The translations under genes and the position numbers were made by a program. From Girardinichthys multiradiatus (Eukaryota; Chordata; Actinopteri; Cyprinodontiformes; Goodeidae), in contig NC_061808.1 of the NCBI RefSeq assembly GCF_021462225.1, forward strand, positions 26,139,119 to 26,203,118: a stretch of DNA of 64,000 nt, given 5' to 3'. The notes under the pieces are model-generated. The model had not been told where the DNA came from. It ran no database searches and worked only from the letters and a program-made list of their open reading frames with translations. Numbering within the stretch: position 1 is the first letter of the stretch; every line of letters begins with the position of its first letter. This document shows, piece after piece, positions 35,426 through 46,854 of the stretch.

Positions 35426-36198
35426 CTCCCCTCCATCCAATCAGCGTCAACTCCGCTTGCCTCTTCAGCCAATCACCCTCTGACACTTCGCTTTTAAGGA
35501 CCACCAGCCGTGGATCCATCCTGCTCTTCAGCCGAGCTCGACCCTCCTCTACCCTACCTCCACCATCTTCCTTCCAATTTACTCCCGGTCTCCTCACCTC
35601 TGGCCTTCACCTAACCACCAGTCGGATCCCAGGGGGAAGACATCTCTAATCCTAAGCCTAAAATGTCCATTCAAGCTCATGATATTCTCAGCATTCATGT
35701 CTTCCTCTGGGGTCTGAGCACCAAAGAAATAATCATTTGGTAATGAACTTCTCTAATCGCCATCTTTGTTTCTTATTGTGAGTCTTTTCAGGTTGAAATG
35801 ACTGAGTGACTGACTGACTGACATTTTGATTTTTTTCTCAGTTTTAGCAGGTTTAGTCTCCTGGAGTAGGCCACTAAGCAGGTAGAGGTTTAGGGTCTTG
35901 TAATGGAGGGCTGTGTGAACCCAATGCTGGATAGAACCTGTGAATTCCTAGTTTGATCCTTGTTACCACTTTGCAGTGTGAAAGTCTATTCTTCATACTT
36001 GTATGAGCAAGACAGGCCAAACCTTTAGCCCAGTAGCTGACCATAAGCAGTCAGCTGGTAAACCTGTTTTATCACTGTCCCTGGAGCCACTCCTGTTCTT
36101 CTCCTTCACATAGTATCATATCTCTTGGTCTCATTCATTTCCTTTTTGTTCCATTTTGTTTTCACCCTTCTATTGCATGTCTGTCGGTTTGATGTTTA
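35426..36198. other. Non-coding stretch; first part a CT-rich segment of unknown origin
   Basis: Bases 35426-35800 depart from Tc1-F sequence abruptly and are rich in C and T, with CAGCCAATCA, CTTTTAAGG and AAGAAATAATC motifs. The rest is ordinary intron with a CTGA repeat at 35806-35822. No coding frame is supported. Confidence 0.35.
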
Positions 36199-37807
36199 CA
36201 GGTCCTTCTCAAAATATTAGCATATTGTGATAAAGTTCATTATTTTCCATAATGTAATGATGAAAATTTAACATTCATATATTTTAGATTCATTGCACAC
36301 TAACTGAAATATTTCAGGTCTTTTATTGTCTTAATACGGATGATTGTGGCATACAGCTCATGAAAACCCAAAATTCCTATCTCACAAAATTAGCATATTT
36401 CATCTGACCAATAAAAGAAAAGTGTTTTTAATACAAAAAACGTCAACCTTCAAATAATCATGTACAGTTATGCACTCAAAACTTGGTCGGGAATCCTTTG
36501 GCAGAAATGACTGCTTCAATGCGGCGTGGCATGGAGGCAATCAGCCTGTGGCACTGCTGAGGTCTTATGGAGGCCCAGGATGCTTCAATAGCGGCCTTTA
36601 GCTCATCCAGAGTGTTGGGTCTTGAGTCTCTCAACGTTCTCTTCACAATATCCCACAGATTCTCTATGGGGTTCAGGTCAGGAGAGTTGGCAGGCCAATT
36701 GAGCACAGTGATACCATGGTCAGTAAACCATTTACCAGTGGTTTTGACACTGTGAGCAGGTGCCTGGTCGTGCTGAAAAATGAAATCTTCATCTCCATAA
36801 AGCTTTTCAGCAGATGGAAGCATGAAGTGCTCCAAAATCTCCTGATATCTAGCTTCATTGACCCTGCCCTTGATAAAACACAGTGGACCAACACTAGCAG
36901 CTGACACGGCAACCAGACCATCACTGACTGTGGGTACTTGACACTGGACTTCTGGCATTTTGGCATTTCCTTCTCCCCAGTCTTCCTCCAGACTCTGGCA
37001 CCTTGATTTCCGAATGACATGCAGAATTTGCTTTCATCCGAAAAAAGTATTTTGGACCACTGAGCAACAGTCCAGTGCTGCTTCTCTGTAGCCCAGGTCA
37101 GGTGCTTCTGCCGCTGTTTCTGATTCAAAAGTGGCTTGACCTGGGGAATGCGGCACCTGTAGCCCATTTCCTGCACACGCCTGTGCACGGTGGCTCTGGA
37201 TGTTTCTACTCCAGACTCAGTCCACTGCTTCCGCAGGTCCCCCAAGGTCTGGAATCGGCCCTTCTCCACAATCTTCCTCAGGGTCCGGTCACCTCTTCTC
37301 ATTGTGCAGCGTTTTCTGCCACACTTTTTCCTTCCCACAGACTTCCCACTGAGGTGCCTTGATACAGCACTCTGGGAACAGCCTATTCGTTCAGAAATTT
37401 ATTTCTGTGTCTTACCCTCTTGCTTGAAGGTGTCAACAGTGGCCTTCTGGACATCAGTCAGGTCGGCAGTCTTACCCATGATTGGGGTTTTGAGTGATGA
37501 ACCAGGCTGGGAGTTTTAAAGGCCTCAGGAATCTTTTGCAGGTGTTTAGAGTTAACTCGTTGATTCACATGATTAGGTTCATAGCTCGTTTAGAGACCCT
37601 ATTAATGATATGCTAATTTTGTGAGATAGGAATTTTGGGTTTTCATGAGCTGTATGCCAAAATCATCCGTATTAAGACAATAAAAGACCTGAAATATTTC
37701 AGTTAGTGTGCAATGAATCTAAAATATATGAATGTTAAATTTTCATCATTACATTATGGAAAATAATGAACTTTATCACAATATGCTAATATTTTGAGAA
37801 GGACCTG
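36199..37807 (-). mobile_element. Tc1-A copy C (1609 bp)
   Basis: Full-length member of the same family as the element at 5804, with long inverted ends and TA at 36197-36198 and 37808-37809. The surrounding sequence is not a recognised repeat. Confidence 0.95.
36476..37479 (-). pseudogene. Tc1-A transposase, nonsense and frameshift
   Basis: The start region (ATG at 37479) is followed by a stop where other copies read KEISER: the GAA codon of the first helix-turn-helix is TAA near 37400, so an early product ends at about codon 26. A single base is missing near 36910 (GCAACCAGACC against GCAACCCAGACC in copy D), which shifts the frame between the first and second catalytic Asp. The pieces on each side are otherwise readable and keep FSDES, QHDQAPAHS and NPIENLW. 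Length is one base short of the 1005 expected. Confidence 0.92.
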
Positions 37808-39674
37808 TATATCTCTTGATCTTTCCTCCTTGGCCGCGCACTCTAAGCTGGTGACGTTGAAAGAGATGGATGCCCACTGGCCTCAGTAATCTTTGCAGCA
37901 GCCATTTAGATAATTAAGTCACTATTCTTTCACCAGTGTCTTGTTCTCCTCCCAAAGCTAAACTACACACACGTCCAAGGCCACATGCATATAGCAGTGG
38001 TTCATTACAGCAGTGCAATGCTTAGCCTGTGTAATTTTTTTTATCCCTTTGATATGTGCATAGATAGTAATGTGTGGCGTCAGCAGTGAGAGCTGTTTGT
38101 TTTTGGTAATAGAAAAGAGAATTTTGCAAAAGGATGCAGCAGGAAAAGGAAAGGTGACAGCTGACAGGGGCCACAGAGAATAGACAACAAACGTGCACAA
38201 AAACACAGGCACACAAAAAACAATGCATGATTGGCGTCTGGAAATGTGCTACTGTGTACCCTAAAAAAGCTTGCAGAGGCACTGGATAGGAAAGTGTTCT
38301 CTCTCTCTTGCCTCAAGGCTTTTCTCTAGCTTTTTGTCTTGCAGTGGTGGTAATTTAGCTTTTTGTTGAAAGTCCCTGTTTTAATTAACTGAGCAGCAGC
38401 ATTCAACGGTGGAGGCTGCCGTGTCTCTCAGTTCCTCAGGCTAATGACATGCCTGGGATACTGACACCCAAACACTTGCAGGGTATTACTAACTCTGTTA
38501 CAGCAACATTTCATAACATGGTGGTCATTCCCGTCTGCAAGGAAAGGAAAAATACTTTTTTTTGACTGAAAACAGATTGTCACCCTTGCTGTGTTAACTG
38601 TGTAAAAATAGACCGGCGTGTTCAAACTTCACTAAACAAATTGCTTGGAAACCTTTGCATCATGTGCTGACTTCTTCCCATGGACACAACACTGTCTTTT
38701 TCCCCTCAAAGTTTTACCCATTAACACTCTACTGAAGGATTTGTGCTGATGCACACAGAGTAGGAAATTTCCTGTCAGTGGTGCAGGCATATGCAATATT
38801 TCTTCAGATGTAGAAAAAAATAACCCTTGGCCTCACTTCCTTTTATTTCACTCCTTGCTGTCTGTGTAATACAAGTGAACCTTTTTTTCATTTGCTTTGA
38901 AAGGTCTGGCCTTTGCTTGCATGCTTAATGAAAGAGGAGATGATCAGGAAATGACTGTCTCTGGCAAAATGAGGCTGTGCGTGCATGTAATCCATGAGTG
39001 TTTGATCCATCAATGTGTCAAATTAATATACAAAGTTCCATTTCTCACTCTGATCTCAGGACCTGTGGGTAAGTTCTAACAAGCAGATTATAGAAGGAGC
39101 TGTTTCTTGTATTTGTCCTTGATGATTAGCCAATGGTTCAGTTTGTGTGTCAGGCTCTTCCTGGTTGTACTGTAGTACTGCCTCTCTAAGTAAAACCAAC
39201 CCTAATGCCTCTAATCTGTTGAAATGGAAGCTATTTTTAGTTCCAGTGGTGCTTAAGCTGGTGAGATCTGGTTAGAAAGGGCCTATATTTGTATGATTTG
39301 CTGGTGTGTCTGTGGTGTCTTCAGGTGTGCAAATAGTAGCAAAGTACTAATGCCCCTCAAACCGCCTTGATTAATCCAACCTGCTAATGCCAAGAATCAA
39401 TCTCAACAAAAGGCTTTTTAGTTTTTCTGCCAGCAGGTAGCTGCATCTAGCTTGTCTGTCTCTGAAACTGAAGATGCCCCTTTCTGTCAAACACTGTTTG
39501 AGCTGCTTGGAAAGATCCAACAATTCATTTTCTGCTTTATGTTTTTCAATTTGCTAAAGTGCTAGCCTCCTCTTAATTGTTTTTATGTTTCATCCCATTA
39601 GAGATAAAGCTAAAAATAACCAGGAGTTTCTCACACTTCTTTAAGCTATGTCAGTGCTTCATTGAAAGTGTAGC
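37808..39674. other. Intronic stretch, nothing recognised
   Basis: No gene, exon or repeat family recognised; weak open frames only. Confidence 0.35.
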
Positions 39675-40260
39675 TCAACTGGACCATAGAGCAACAGCCC
39701 AGTGGTTATGTGTTACCCACTGGGGAACACATGGAACCAGGATGCACATTGGTAAGAAGGCAAGTTATATGAGCAGGTTTGAACTGTAAGAGAACTTGGA
39801 CAGGTTTTAGTTCTTGGCGTATCTCCCAACTGCAATAAAAGTCATGCGTACAGGAAGGATTTTTTAACTATGGGGGCTCAGAGTGGTATTGATTGGTGTC
39901 AAAAGACGCAGGAATACATTATTTGTATTTCCTAATGTATGTGGCCTCTTGGCGCACAATAATGCACCTTGTTACAAAGCAAAATGGTTCAGGTATGGTT
40001 GGAGAGGAACATCAAGAAGTTTGAAGTGTTTACTCAACCTCTAAATTCCTTGGATCTCAATCCTATGGGACATCTGTGGGATGTGTTTGAGAAACAAGTC
40101 CAGTCTATGGAGAATCTGCTCCTAAAATGTTCGTGCCAGATAACAGAGTGCACCAAGGGTCTAGTGGAGTCCATGCCTCAACTGGACATGGTTGTTTTAC
40201 CAGTAAAGGGGAGATCAACATGCTATTAAGCAGGTTGTCATAGTTTTATGGCTGAGTGCA
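39675..40260 (+). mobile_element. Tc1-E relic, 3' part of another Tc1-like lineage
   Basis: The plus strand retains code for the catalytic half: a piece resembling WTMEQ near 39680, CTGGGGAACACATGGAACC, then AHNNAPCYKAKWF (39955-39995), the block with the second Asp equivalent (Asn here). This is followed by LNSLDLNPMGHLWDVFEKQV and a C-terminus ending KGRSTCY at 40229. The right end reads GGTTGTCATAGTTTTATGGC, matching the family whose terminus is of the GGTGGTCATAATGTTATGCC type. The left end and N-terminal code are gone, and catalytic positions are altered (Asp to Asn, Glu to Gly in PMGHLW), so it is long dead. Confidence 0.8.
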
Positions 40261-41390
40261 TTTACTCTGTATTATCTAGCTGCGAAAGTTTTATTTTCTG
40301 TGTACATTGCTTTATTACAGATGCCTTTTATCGTTGGCTTTCTCACATGTTTACACTGTAAACCAGGAATACACATGTGACATTTAAATGAAGACAGTAT
40401 ATTGGGTGTATCCCTGGCAGCAAGGAGAATTTATAATGCTCTGGACTGTGGCTTGCATTGCTCGGGGCGGATCCTGTACCAACAATGTCTCCTTTTATTT
40501 GAATAACGGCGTGAACACCTCTGTCTGTGAAAAATTGTCAGCACATGGTGTCTAGCTCTATTCATGTAGATGTGGAGTGTGTGAACAAAGTGCAAGCACC
40601 TGTGCCACTTTCTGTGCATGTGGTCATGTTTCTCCCCAGGGGCTCCTAATTTACAGCAGTATCTTGCTCTCATAAACTTACAGCATTACCTGCTATTTCT
40701 GGCCCTCATTTGTACCATTCAGACTTACTGATGGATGACTTGATCATTAGCACAGAGTTTTATGTGTGACAGGCTACTGTTTCTGTGTTAGCATGGTAAA
40801 AGCTGAGCCGTTATCAGGTCAATAGAAGCAAACACTACTACAGACTGGAAATGGGAGCTCGTTCTCTTAGGGAGTATCTGTTGCAGAGGCACTTACTGAG
40901 GTATTAAACACGGGATAGAATGTGCCAGCAAAGCAAACATCACACACTCGAACAGAGAAACCACACACAGCAGCCCACCCTTCTACTGTCTGATCCCATC
41001 CTTAACACCCTTCTCTCTATTTCTGCCTGCACACAGACTCTTTGCTGCCGTTTTTCTTCATTTCCACGCCATCTTATACGGCCTCTCTGTCTCTTGGTTG
41101 CTGCCATGTTCTGTCCATCTGTTACATTCCCTCTTTCCTCACGTCTATCCGCAGCTCCCTGCTTATTCCCACATGGCTTTGTTAAAGCAACTGTCACACA
41201 CACCCTGCATGCTGCGCATCGCCTCGGAGTGACAGATGCTGTTCTAAAGGGTGCGTGTCTCACATTTCCACCTGCCAGACAACTTTTATTCTAGCTAATC
41301 TTTCAGTAGTTGCTTAAGATCGAATTGTTGCTCATGACCATTTTCACATTTATATGTTATGCAGCATGTGGGTGCTAATTAAAGTGCCTT
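40261..41390. other. Intronic stretch, nothing recognised
   Basis: No gene supported. The open frame at 40920-41294 on the plus strand has no recognised domain and an overlapping open minus frame, so it is likely chance. Confidence 0.35.
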
Positions 41391-41579
41391 GCAAAGTTAT
41401 TCATACCCCTTGAATATTTTCACACTTTGTCACATCACAACCGCAAACATCAATTTATTTAATTTGGACTTAATGTGATAAACCAGTTAAAGGAAAATAA
41501 TATGTTTCACAATATAAAAAAAAAAAAAAATAGAGATCTGAATGCGGGGGCTTTGACTTGGTCATCCTCTCATACTCGT

Positions 41580-42162
41580 CGTCTTCCGCTTTATCTGGGA
41601 CAGGGTGGCGGGGGCAGCAGACTTAGCAGAGATGCCCAGACGTCCCTCTCCCCAGACACCTCCTCCAGCTCCTCCGGGGAGAGCCCATGGCCTTCCCAGG
41701 CCAGCCGAGAGACATAGTCCTTCCAGCGTGTCCTGGTCCGTCCCCTGGGCCGCCTCCCGGTGGGACGTGCCTGGAACACCTCCAGGAAGGCGTCCTGGAG
41801 GCATCCGGTATAGATGCCTGAGCCACCTCAACTGGCTTTTCTCAATGTGGAGGAGCAGTGGCTCTACTCCGAGCCCCTCCCGGATGGCTGAACTCCGAGC
41901 CCTATCTCTAAGGGAGTGCCCGGCCACCCTACGGAGGAAGCTCATTTCAGCCGCTTGTATCCGGGATCTCGTTCTTTCGGTCATGACCCAAAGTTCATGG
42001 CCATAGGTGAGGGTAGGAACGTAGACCGACCGGTAAATCGAGAGCTTCGCTTTTTGGCTCAGCTCTCTCTTCACCACAACGGACCGGCACAGTGCCCCCA
42101 TTACTGTGGCAGCTGCACCGATCCGTCTGTCGATCTCCCGCTCCATTCTTCCCTCACTCGTG
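41580..42162 (-). pseudogene. Rex3-3 reverse transcriptase, C-terminal remnant
   Basis: The minus-strand frame from 42167 reads [110 protein letters not shown], then shifts frame. The other frame supplies the usual FQARPTGRRPRGRTRTRWK and DYVSRLAWEGHG end. It is the post-catalytic thumb and C-terminal segment only; fingers and palm are deleted. Confidence 0.82.
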
Positions 42163-43149
42163 ATCAATGGACAGCTCAGCCCCTCTCTTTACCTGAGTGT
42201 CCAAAACATGCAGCCGAAGGTCTGATGATACGACAACAAAGTCGATCATTGACCTCCTGCCTAGGGTATCCTGGTGCCAAGTGCACTGATGGACACCCTT
42301 ATGTTTGAACATGGTGTTCATTATGGACAATCCGTGACTAGCACAGAAGTCCAATAACAAAACACCACTCGGATTCAGATCGGGGAGGCCATTCCTCCCG
42401 ATCACGCCTCTCCAGATGTCACTGTCGTTTCCCACGTGGGCATTGAAGTCCCCCAGCAGAATAATGGAGTCCCCGGGAGGGGCACTATCCAGCACCCCCG
42501 ACAGGGACGCCAAGAAGGCCGGGTACTGCGCACTACCACTCGACCCGTAGGCCGAAATGATAGTCAGAGACTTCTCCCCAACCCGAAGGCGCAGGGATGC
42601 GACCCTCTTATCCACTGGGGTAAACCCCAACACGAGACGGCTGAGCTGGGGGGCGACAAGCAAACCCACACCAGCCCGCTGCCTCTCCCCGTGGGCCACT
42701 CCAGAGTAGAAGGGAGTCCAGCCCCTCTCGATGAGATGGGTTCCAGAGCCCACGCTCTGCGTGGAGGCAAACCCGACTATTTCTAGTCGATATCTCTCGA
42801 CCTCCCGCACAAGCTCAGGCTCCTTCCCCCCCAGCGAGGTGACACTCCACGTCTCTAGAGCCAGCCGGGGATCGGGCCGCCGAGGTCTCCACCTTCGTCC
42901 GCCACCCAATCCTCTTTGCACCGGTCCCTCACGGTTCCCCCTGCAGGTGGTGGGACCACTGGGGGATGGTCTCGCGTCTCTCGATTGGGCTTGGCCCGGC
43001 CGGGTCCCGCGAGGAGCAACCCAGCCACCAGGTGCTCTCCGACGAGTCCCAACCGCAGGCCTGGCTCCAGGGTGGGAGCCCGGCTCCGCCGTACTGGGCG
43101 ATGTCACGTGCCTCGATTTTGTAGTCGTCATGAGGGGTTCTTGAACCAC
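42163..43149 (-). pseudogene. Rex3-3 endonuclease domain
   Basis: An open minus-strand frame of about 328 codons reads a proline- and arginine-rich N-terminal region, then an APE-type endonuclease. Visible motifs are [20 protein letters not shown], a block with [25 protein letters not shown], the catalytic-site [44 protein letters not shown] and ELSIDH. This domain nicks the target DNA to prime reverse transcription. The frame is undamaged up to the deletion at 42162. Without the reverse transcriptase core the copy cannot retrotranspose itself. The true start codon of the full protein is uncertain. Confidence 0.85.
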
Positions 43150-43790
43150 TCTTTGTCTGACCTGTCACCTATAGCCTGTTTGCCATGGGATACCCTACCA
43201 GGGGCATTTAAGCCCCAGACAACATAGCCTCTAGGATCATTCGAGCACTCAAACCCCTCCACCACGTTAAGGTGGTGGTTCAAGGAGGGGTCATCCTAAC
43301 ATGTGACTATGCTGCAATTTAAACTATTTTGTTGTTGCTCTGGCTGTAAGTTTAGGAACACTGCCCTGCTGGAAGGTGAACCTCCACCCCAGTCTTAAGT
43401 CTTTTGCACCACTCATCTTCTCATTAACTCTGAACAGCTTCCCTGACTCTACTGCAAAAAACAAATCCCTACACTATGATGCCGTCGCTACCACCATGTT
43501 TCATTGTGGAGCTGATGTGTTCAGGATGATGTGAAGCAATAGTGCTCGGCCACACAGCCTTATGCATAGAGGTCAAAAAGTTTATTTTTGGTCTCATCTG
43601 ACCAGAGCAACTTCTCCACATGTTTGCTGTGCCCCCTACATGGCTTCCTGCAAACTGCAAACAGGATGTCTTATGAGTTTCCTTTCATTCTGCCAATCCG
43701 AGGCAGTTGTGGAGGACTCCTGGTGTGCACTGCGTGGAGTTTTAGTGCACTCAGAGATACACTGGGTATCACCATGGTGATGGCACTAAG

Positions 43791-46700
43791 GTCAGAATGA
43801 TGTCAGCTATAATTGGATTTGTACTCATGCGGACTCTGGTTTATGCCCACACAGAAAATCACCCACAAGCTCTCACATTTTACTGTATCCACACCATGTG
43901 CATTAGGAGGATTGTGAGCTGGGTGTCATTTGTATTATGATGCATCAGCAGACTTGGTAGAGGTGTACAACAGTTTTCAAAAGTGGCAATTGAAAACGCC
44001 TATCCAGCATGAAAATTTGTATCCTCCATTGCTCACGATGTGACTGACAATGCAATGGAGATGCCAGTCAGTCAGCTCATTAGGTTTGATTTCTGACAGA
44101 GTACTTCTTGTATTCTTTCTCAACACCTTTGCTCATGTTGGAAACTGGACCCTTTGTTTTATTTGTTCTGTCTGATGATTAGTCATTATAATCATTAGTT
44201 TAGTTCCTTATCACTCCAGGAGAGAGTCTCATTCAACAACTTTCATTTAAGTGGGAGCTATAGTCAGAAAAGAGAGTTTTGCATGAAAAGCACCTCCAGG
44301 TAAGATGATTAACATGCTGACAGGATTGCCAAAGTTAAAGAATTTCATTTATTGCTGTAGGGTAAAACTAAATTATTTTTTTTCTTGTTTTTCTAACAAA
44401 ATTGAATAGACTCTTAGATTAACTCGCAGCAAAAGCTGTCTTGTCTCCTATTAATGACCAGTGCTTTGTCCAGGAGCGAACGTTGACATCATTGAATGTG
44501 AAAGAAATAGGCAAATCCTCATTGGCACCATCTCCCTGCAGCAGTGTGGTGCGGAGTAAAGTGTCACTAGAGATGTGAAATATTTCAGTGTTTATCTAGT
44601 GTGGCAGAGTCCACAGGTGTGCTGGGTGTTGCTTTCCAGACATGACTCTGTGCATGACATTTCTTTTTATCTCTCATACTTAACCTCACAAACACATACA
44701 CAGCCTCAAGGTGAGCTCACACATTCACTGACACATGTATGTATGCACAGGCTTTAAAGGAGTTGCAGAAAGTGAGCAGAGAAGGGAATTTAAGTCTTTG
44801 TAATTAGTGGCTTAAACCTCCTGTTCACCAAGGACCATAAGTGCAGTGGGATTTGTTTCGGTAACATTTGCTCTGCGGGGATCAGTCGCCAACCCCGTTA
44901 CCCAGTATACACTTCCGTGCATAGTGCAAGGATGACAGGAATTCACTCAGAGGATTGTGCTCACATTGAAATGTAGAGCCAAGATTCTAAAAATGCCACA
45001 CAGGTAAGTGATTGGGAGAATGTGAGGAATGGTAATGTGAGAGCCTCCGCTTCTTAAGAAACTGCATTATATGTGATGTATGGCACTTGAACCAACCCAC
45101 TCAACATTGACAATATACATCTGGTGAACTGTGACATCTAATTGATTATATTCGTTTTAATTCTGTAGGTAAAATTGGCTAACCCTTTAATGAAATAGCA
45201 TAGCCTGTGTGTGAACACTGTCATTAATTTAAAATTTGGACAAACTTTAGTTTTGCATTGATTGTTTTAACAATCTGATCTTTTGGGAATAAACTTCCCT
45301 GAGATGTCATCAAATCCCACTGGCTAAGATTTCTTACTGTAGAATGAAAAAATAAAATGTTTTTGTTTGGAAATGACCTGCAGAACTATTATAGGTGGGG
45401 GCACAGGTGTACATCCATCACACATGATGAAAATACACAGGGTTTTGAGAATTAGAAGGGATTTTAGCAATGTTTTTAGCAAAACAAAAATTCCAGATGT
45501 TTTTTTTTTTTTTTTTTACACAAATTTAGATTTCACAAATTGCATGATGTGTTTTAATCTGTAATCAGTGAACATAAGAATGTTTTGCGTTTTTTAATAC
45601 TCATCTTACTCTAAGGTGATCCTGATACCATGAAGGCAATAAAGTGGCCTCTCTTTGTGTTCAGTTTAGTTTGGTGCTCAAACGGAGAATCCTAGAAGGC
45701 CACATTTAGGCTAAAGATGAATGGATTAATGGATGGATGGATGGGTTGGCGAGCAGGTTGACTGTTGGAAAGGCAGTGTGACAGATGGACCAATGATTGC
45801 ACGAATTGATGAATAAATGGATAAATATATGGTCGAACGGACTAAGGAGTGGATGCAACTTTTAGGCAATTGGTTAAGGAATAAAGTGTGAAAATATAGA
45901 TACAATTTCATACTTTACTTTCTTTTTCTTACTTATTTAGGCGAGGATTATATTCAAACTAATTTCCATACTTTTTATTTTTATACTACCTTGCATGACA
46001 GAATTAACTTCAATAAAAAATATTGCCTTTGACTATTGCATGACACAAGATGTTTAATACCCTCCAAATGGTCTAACTGCCAAAGTTTCAGCTTACAGAG
46101 AGGTTCTCACAATTGCTCAGATATGTTTGCTTAGCTGTACTTGGCTGCTAGCTTCTTAATGTTTATTAAAGCTTTTTATGTAGACATAATGCAAAATAAA
46201 AGATTTGGTGGGAATTTCAGCAATGAATAATTTGCTTCCAAGAATCCAGACTTTCATTTTAGCTTTATTTACTCTTAATCACTGCTTTTATGGATATACG
46301 CATTTTTTCTTTCATCTCTAGTCCAGTTGCTGTAGCTGACAATTTTTAGAGAAATAAATGTTTTCTCTTTGCTGCAGACAGTCTTCAGACCTTTCAATCA
46401 TTGTAACTTAAAACAATACTCCTAACCTGGGGGGGGATGATCTTGACAGGTGCTCTGTCTGCACTAAGAAAATTCAGCAGAGAACCGATTTTAACTTGGA
46501 CTTATTGGGGAATTTATAAGTTATTTGTTACAAAGACAAAATTGTTCCCAATTCTTTACATTGGTAATATATTAAAGGCTAATTGTTTTATTTATTGAGA
46601 CAATAGTTATCAGTTGAGCAAAATAACAGCGTGTTTGTGTTAGCCCAGGTATACTGGCAAGAGGCTTTTACAGTTTTTATATAAATCTTGCCTCAAACGT

Positions 46701-46808
46701 TGAGTTTCTGCAAGGTTTTTGTGAGATTTGCAAGTATTGCTTCAGATCAATGATCACCTCCATCAACTGCTAGAGAAGAAAAACATTTTGACATGAAAAA
46801 GTAATTGC
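43791..46808. other. Intronic stretch with a short GGAT repeat
   Basis: No gene recognised. Degenerate GGAT/GATG units occur at 45719-45745 and sporadically to about 45840. A T run lies at 45500-45516. Confidence 0.35.
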
Positions 46809-46854
46809 AATTTGTCATATCGAGAGGAGCCAGTTGAGGTGGCTCGGGCATCTA

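Larger units (their letters stand above)
41574..43288 (-). mobile_element. Rex3-3, LINE with 5' end retained and central deletion (1715 bp)
   Basis: A minus-strand Rex3 copy is bounded by a 14-base target duplication: GGTCATCCTCTCAT at 41560-41573 and GGTCATCCTAACAT at 43289-43302 (12 of 14 identical). The tail at the left is ACGAGT followed by the 3' untranslated GATAAAGCGGAAGACG. The 5' leader at the right includes a strong hairpin, CCACCACCTTAACGTGGTGG (about 43260-43280). The copy runs from leader to endonuclease, then jumps at 42162 straight to the last part of the reverse transcriptase. The junction shares GTGA with both parent sequences. Confidence 0.88.
41391..43790 (-). mobile_element. 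Tc1-C relic 3, split by Rex3-3
   Basis: The left end reads AAAGTGCCTTGCAAAGTTATTC, trimmed of the family CAG, and continues to GGGCTTTGACTTGGTCATCC at 41573. It resumes at 43289 with GGTCATCCTAACATGTGAC and runs on through minus-strand transposase remains. These include the AAGGTGAACCTCC region (43373) and the reading QFAGSHVGGTANMWRSCSGQM (43585-43655), which matches the block before the first catalytic Asp. The right part fades out near 43790 without a recognisable terminus. Confidence 0.82.

Noticed and set aside
5804..37807. Tc1-A copies A and C as ends of a large composite transposon
   Set aside because: Each copy has its own complete ends and its own TA duplication, so they are independent insertions.
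40920..41294. Plus-strand open frame of 124 codons
   Set aside because: No domain, no splice signals, an equally open minus-strand frame, and low-complexity Leu/His/Cys-rich translation.
42731..43144. Plus-strand open frame of 137 codons
   Set aside because: Antisense of the Rex3-3 endonuclease N-terminal region; GC-rich code often gives such mirror frames.
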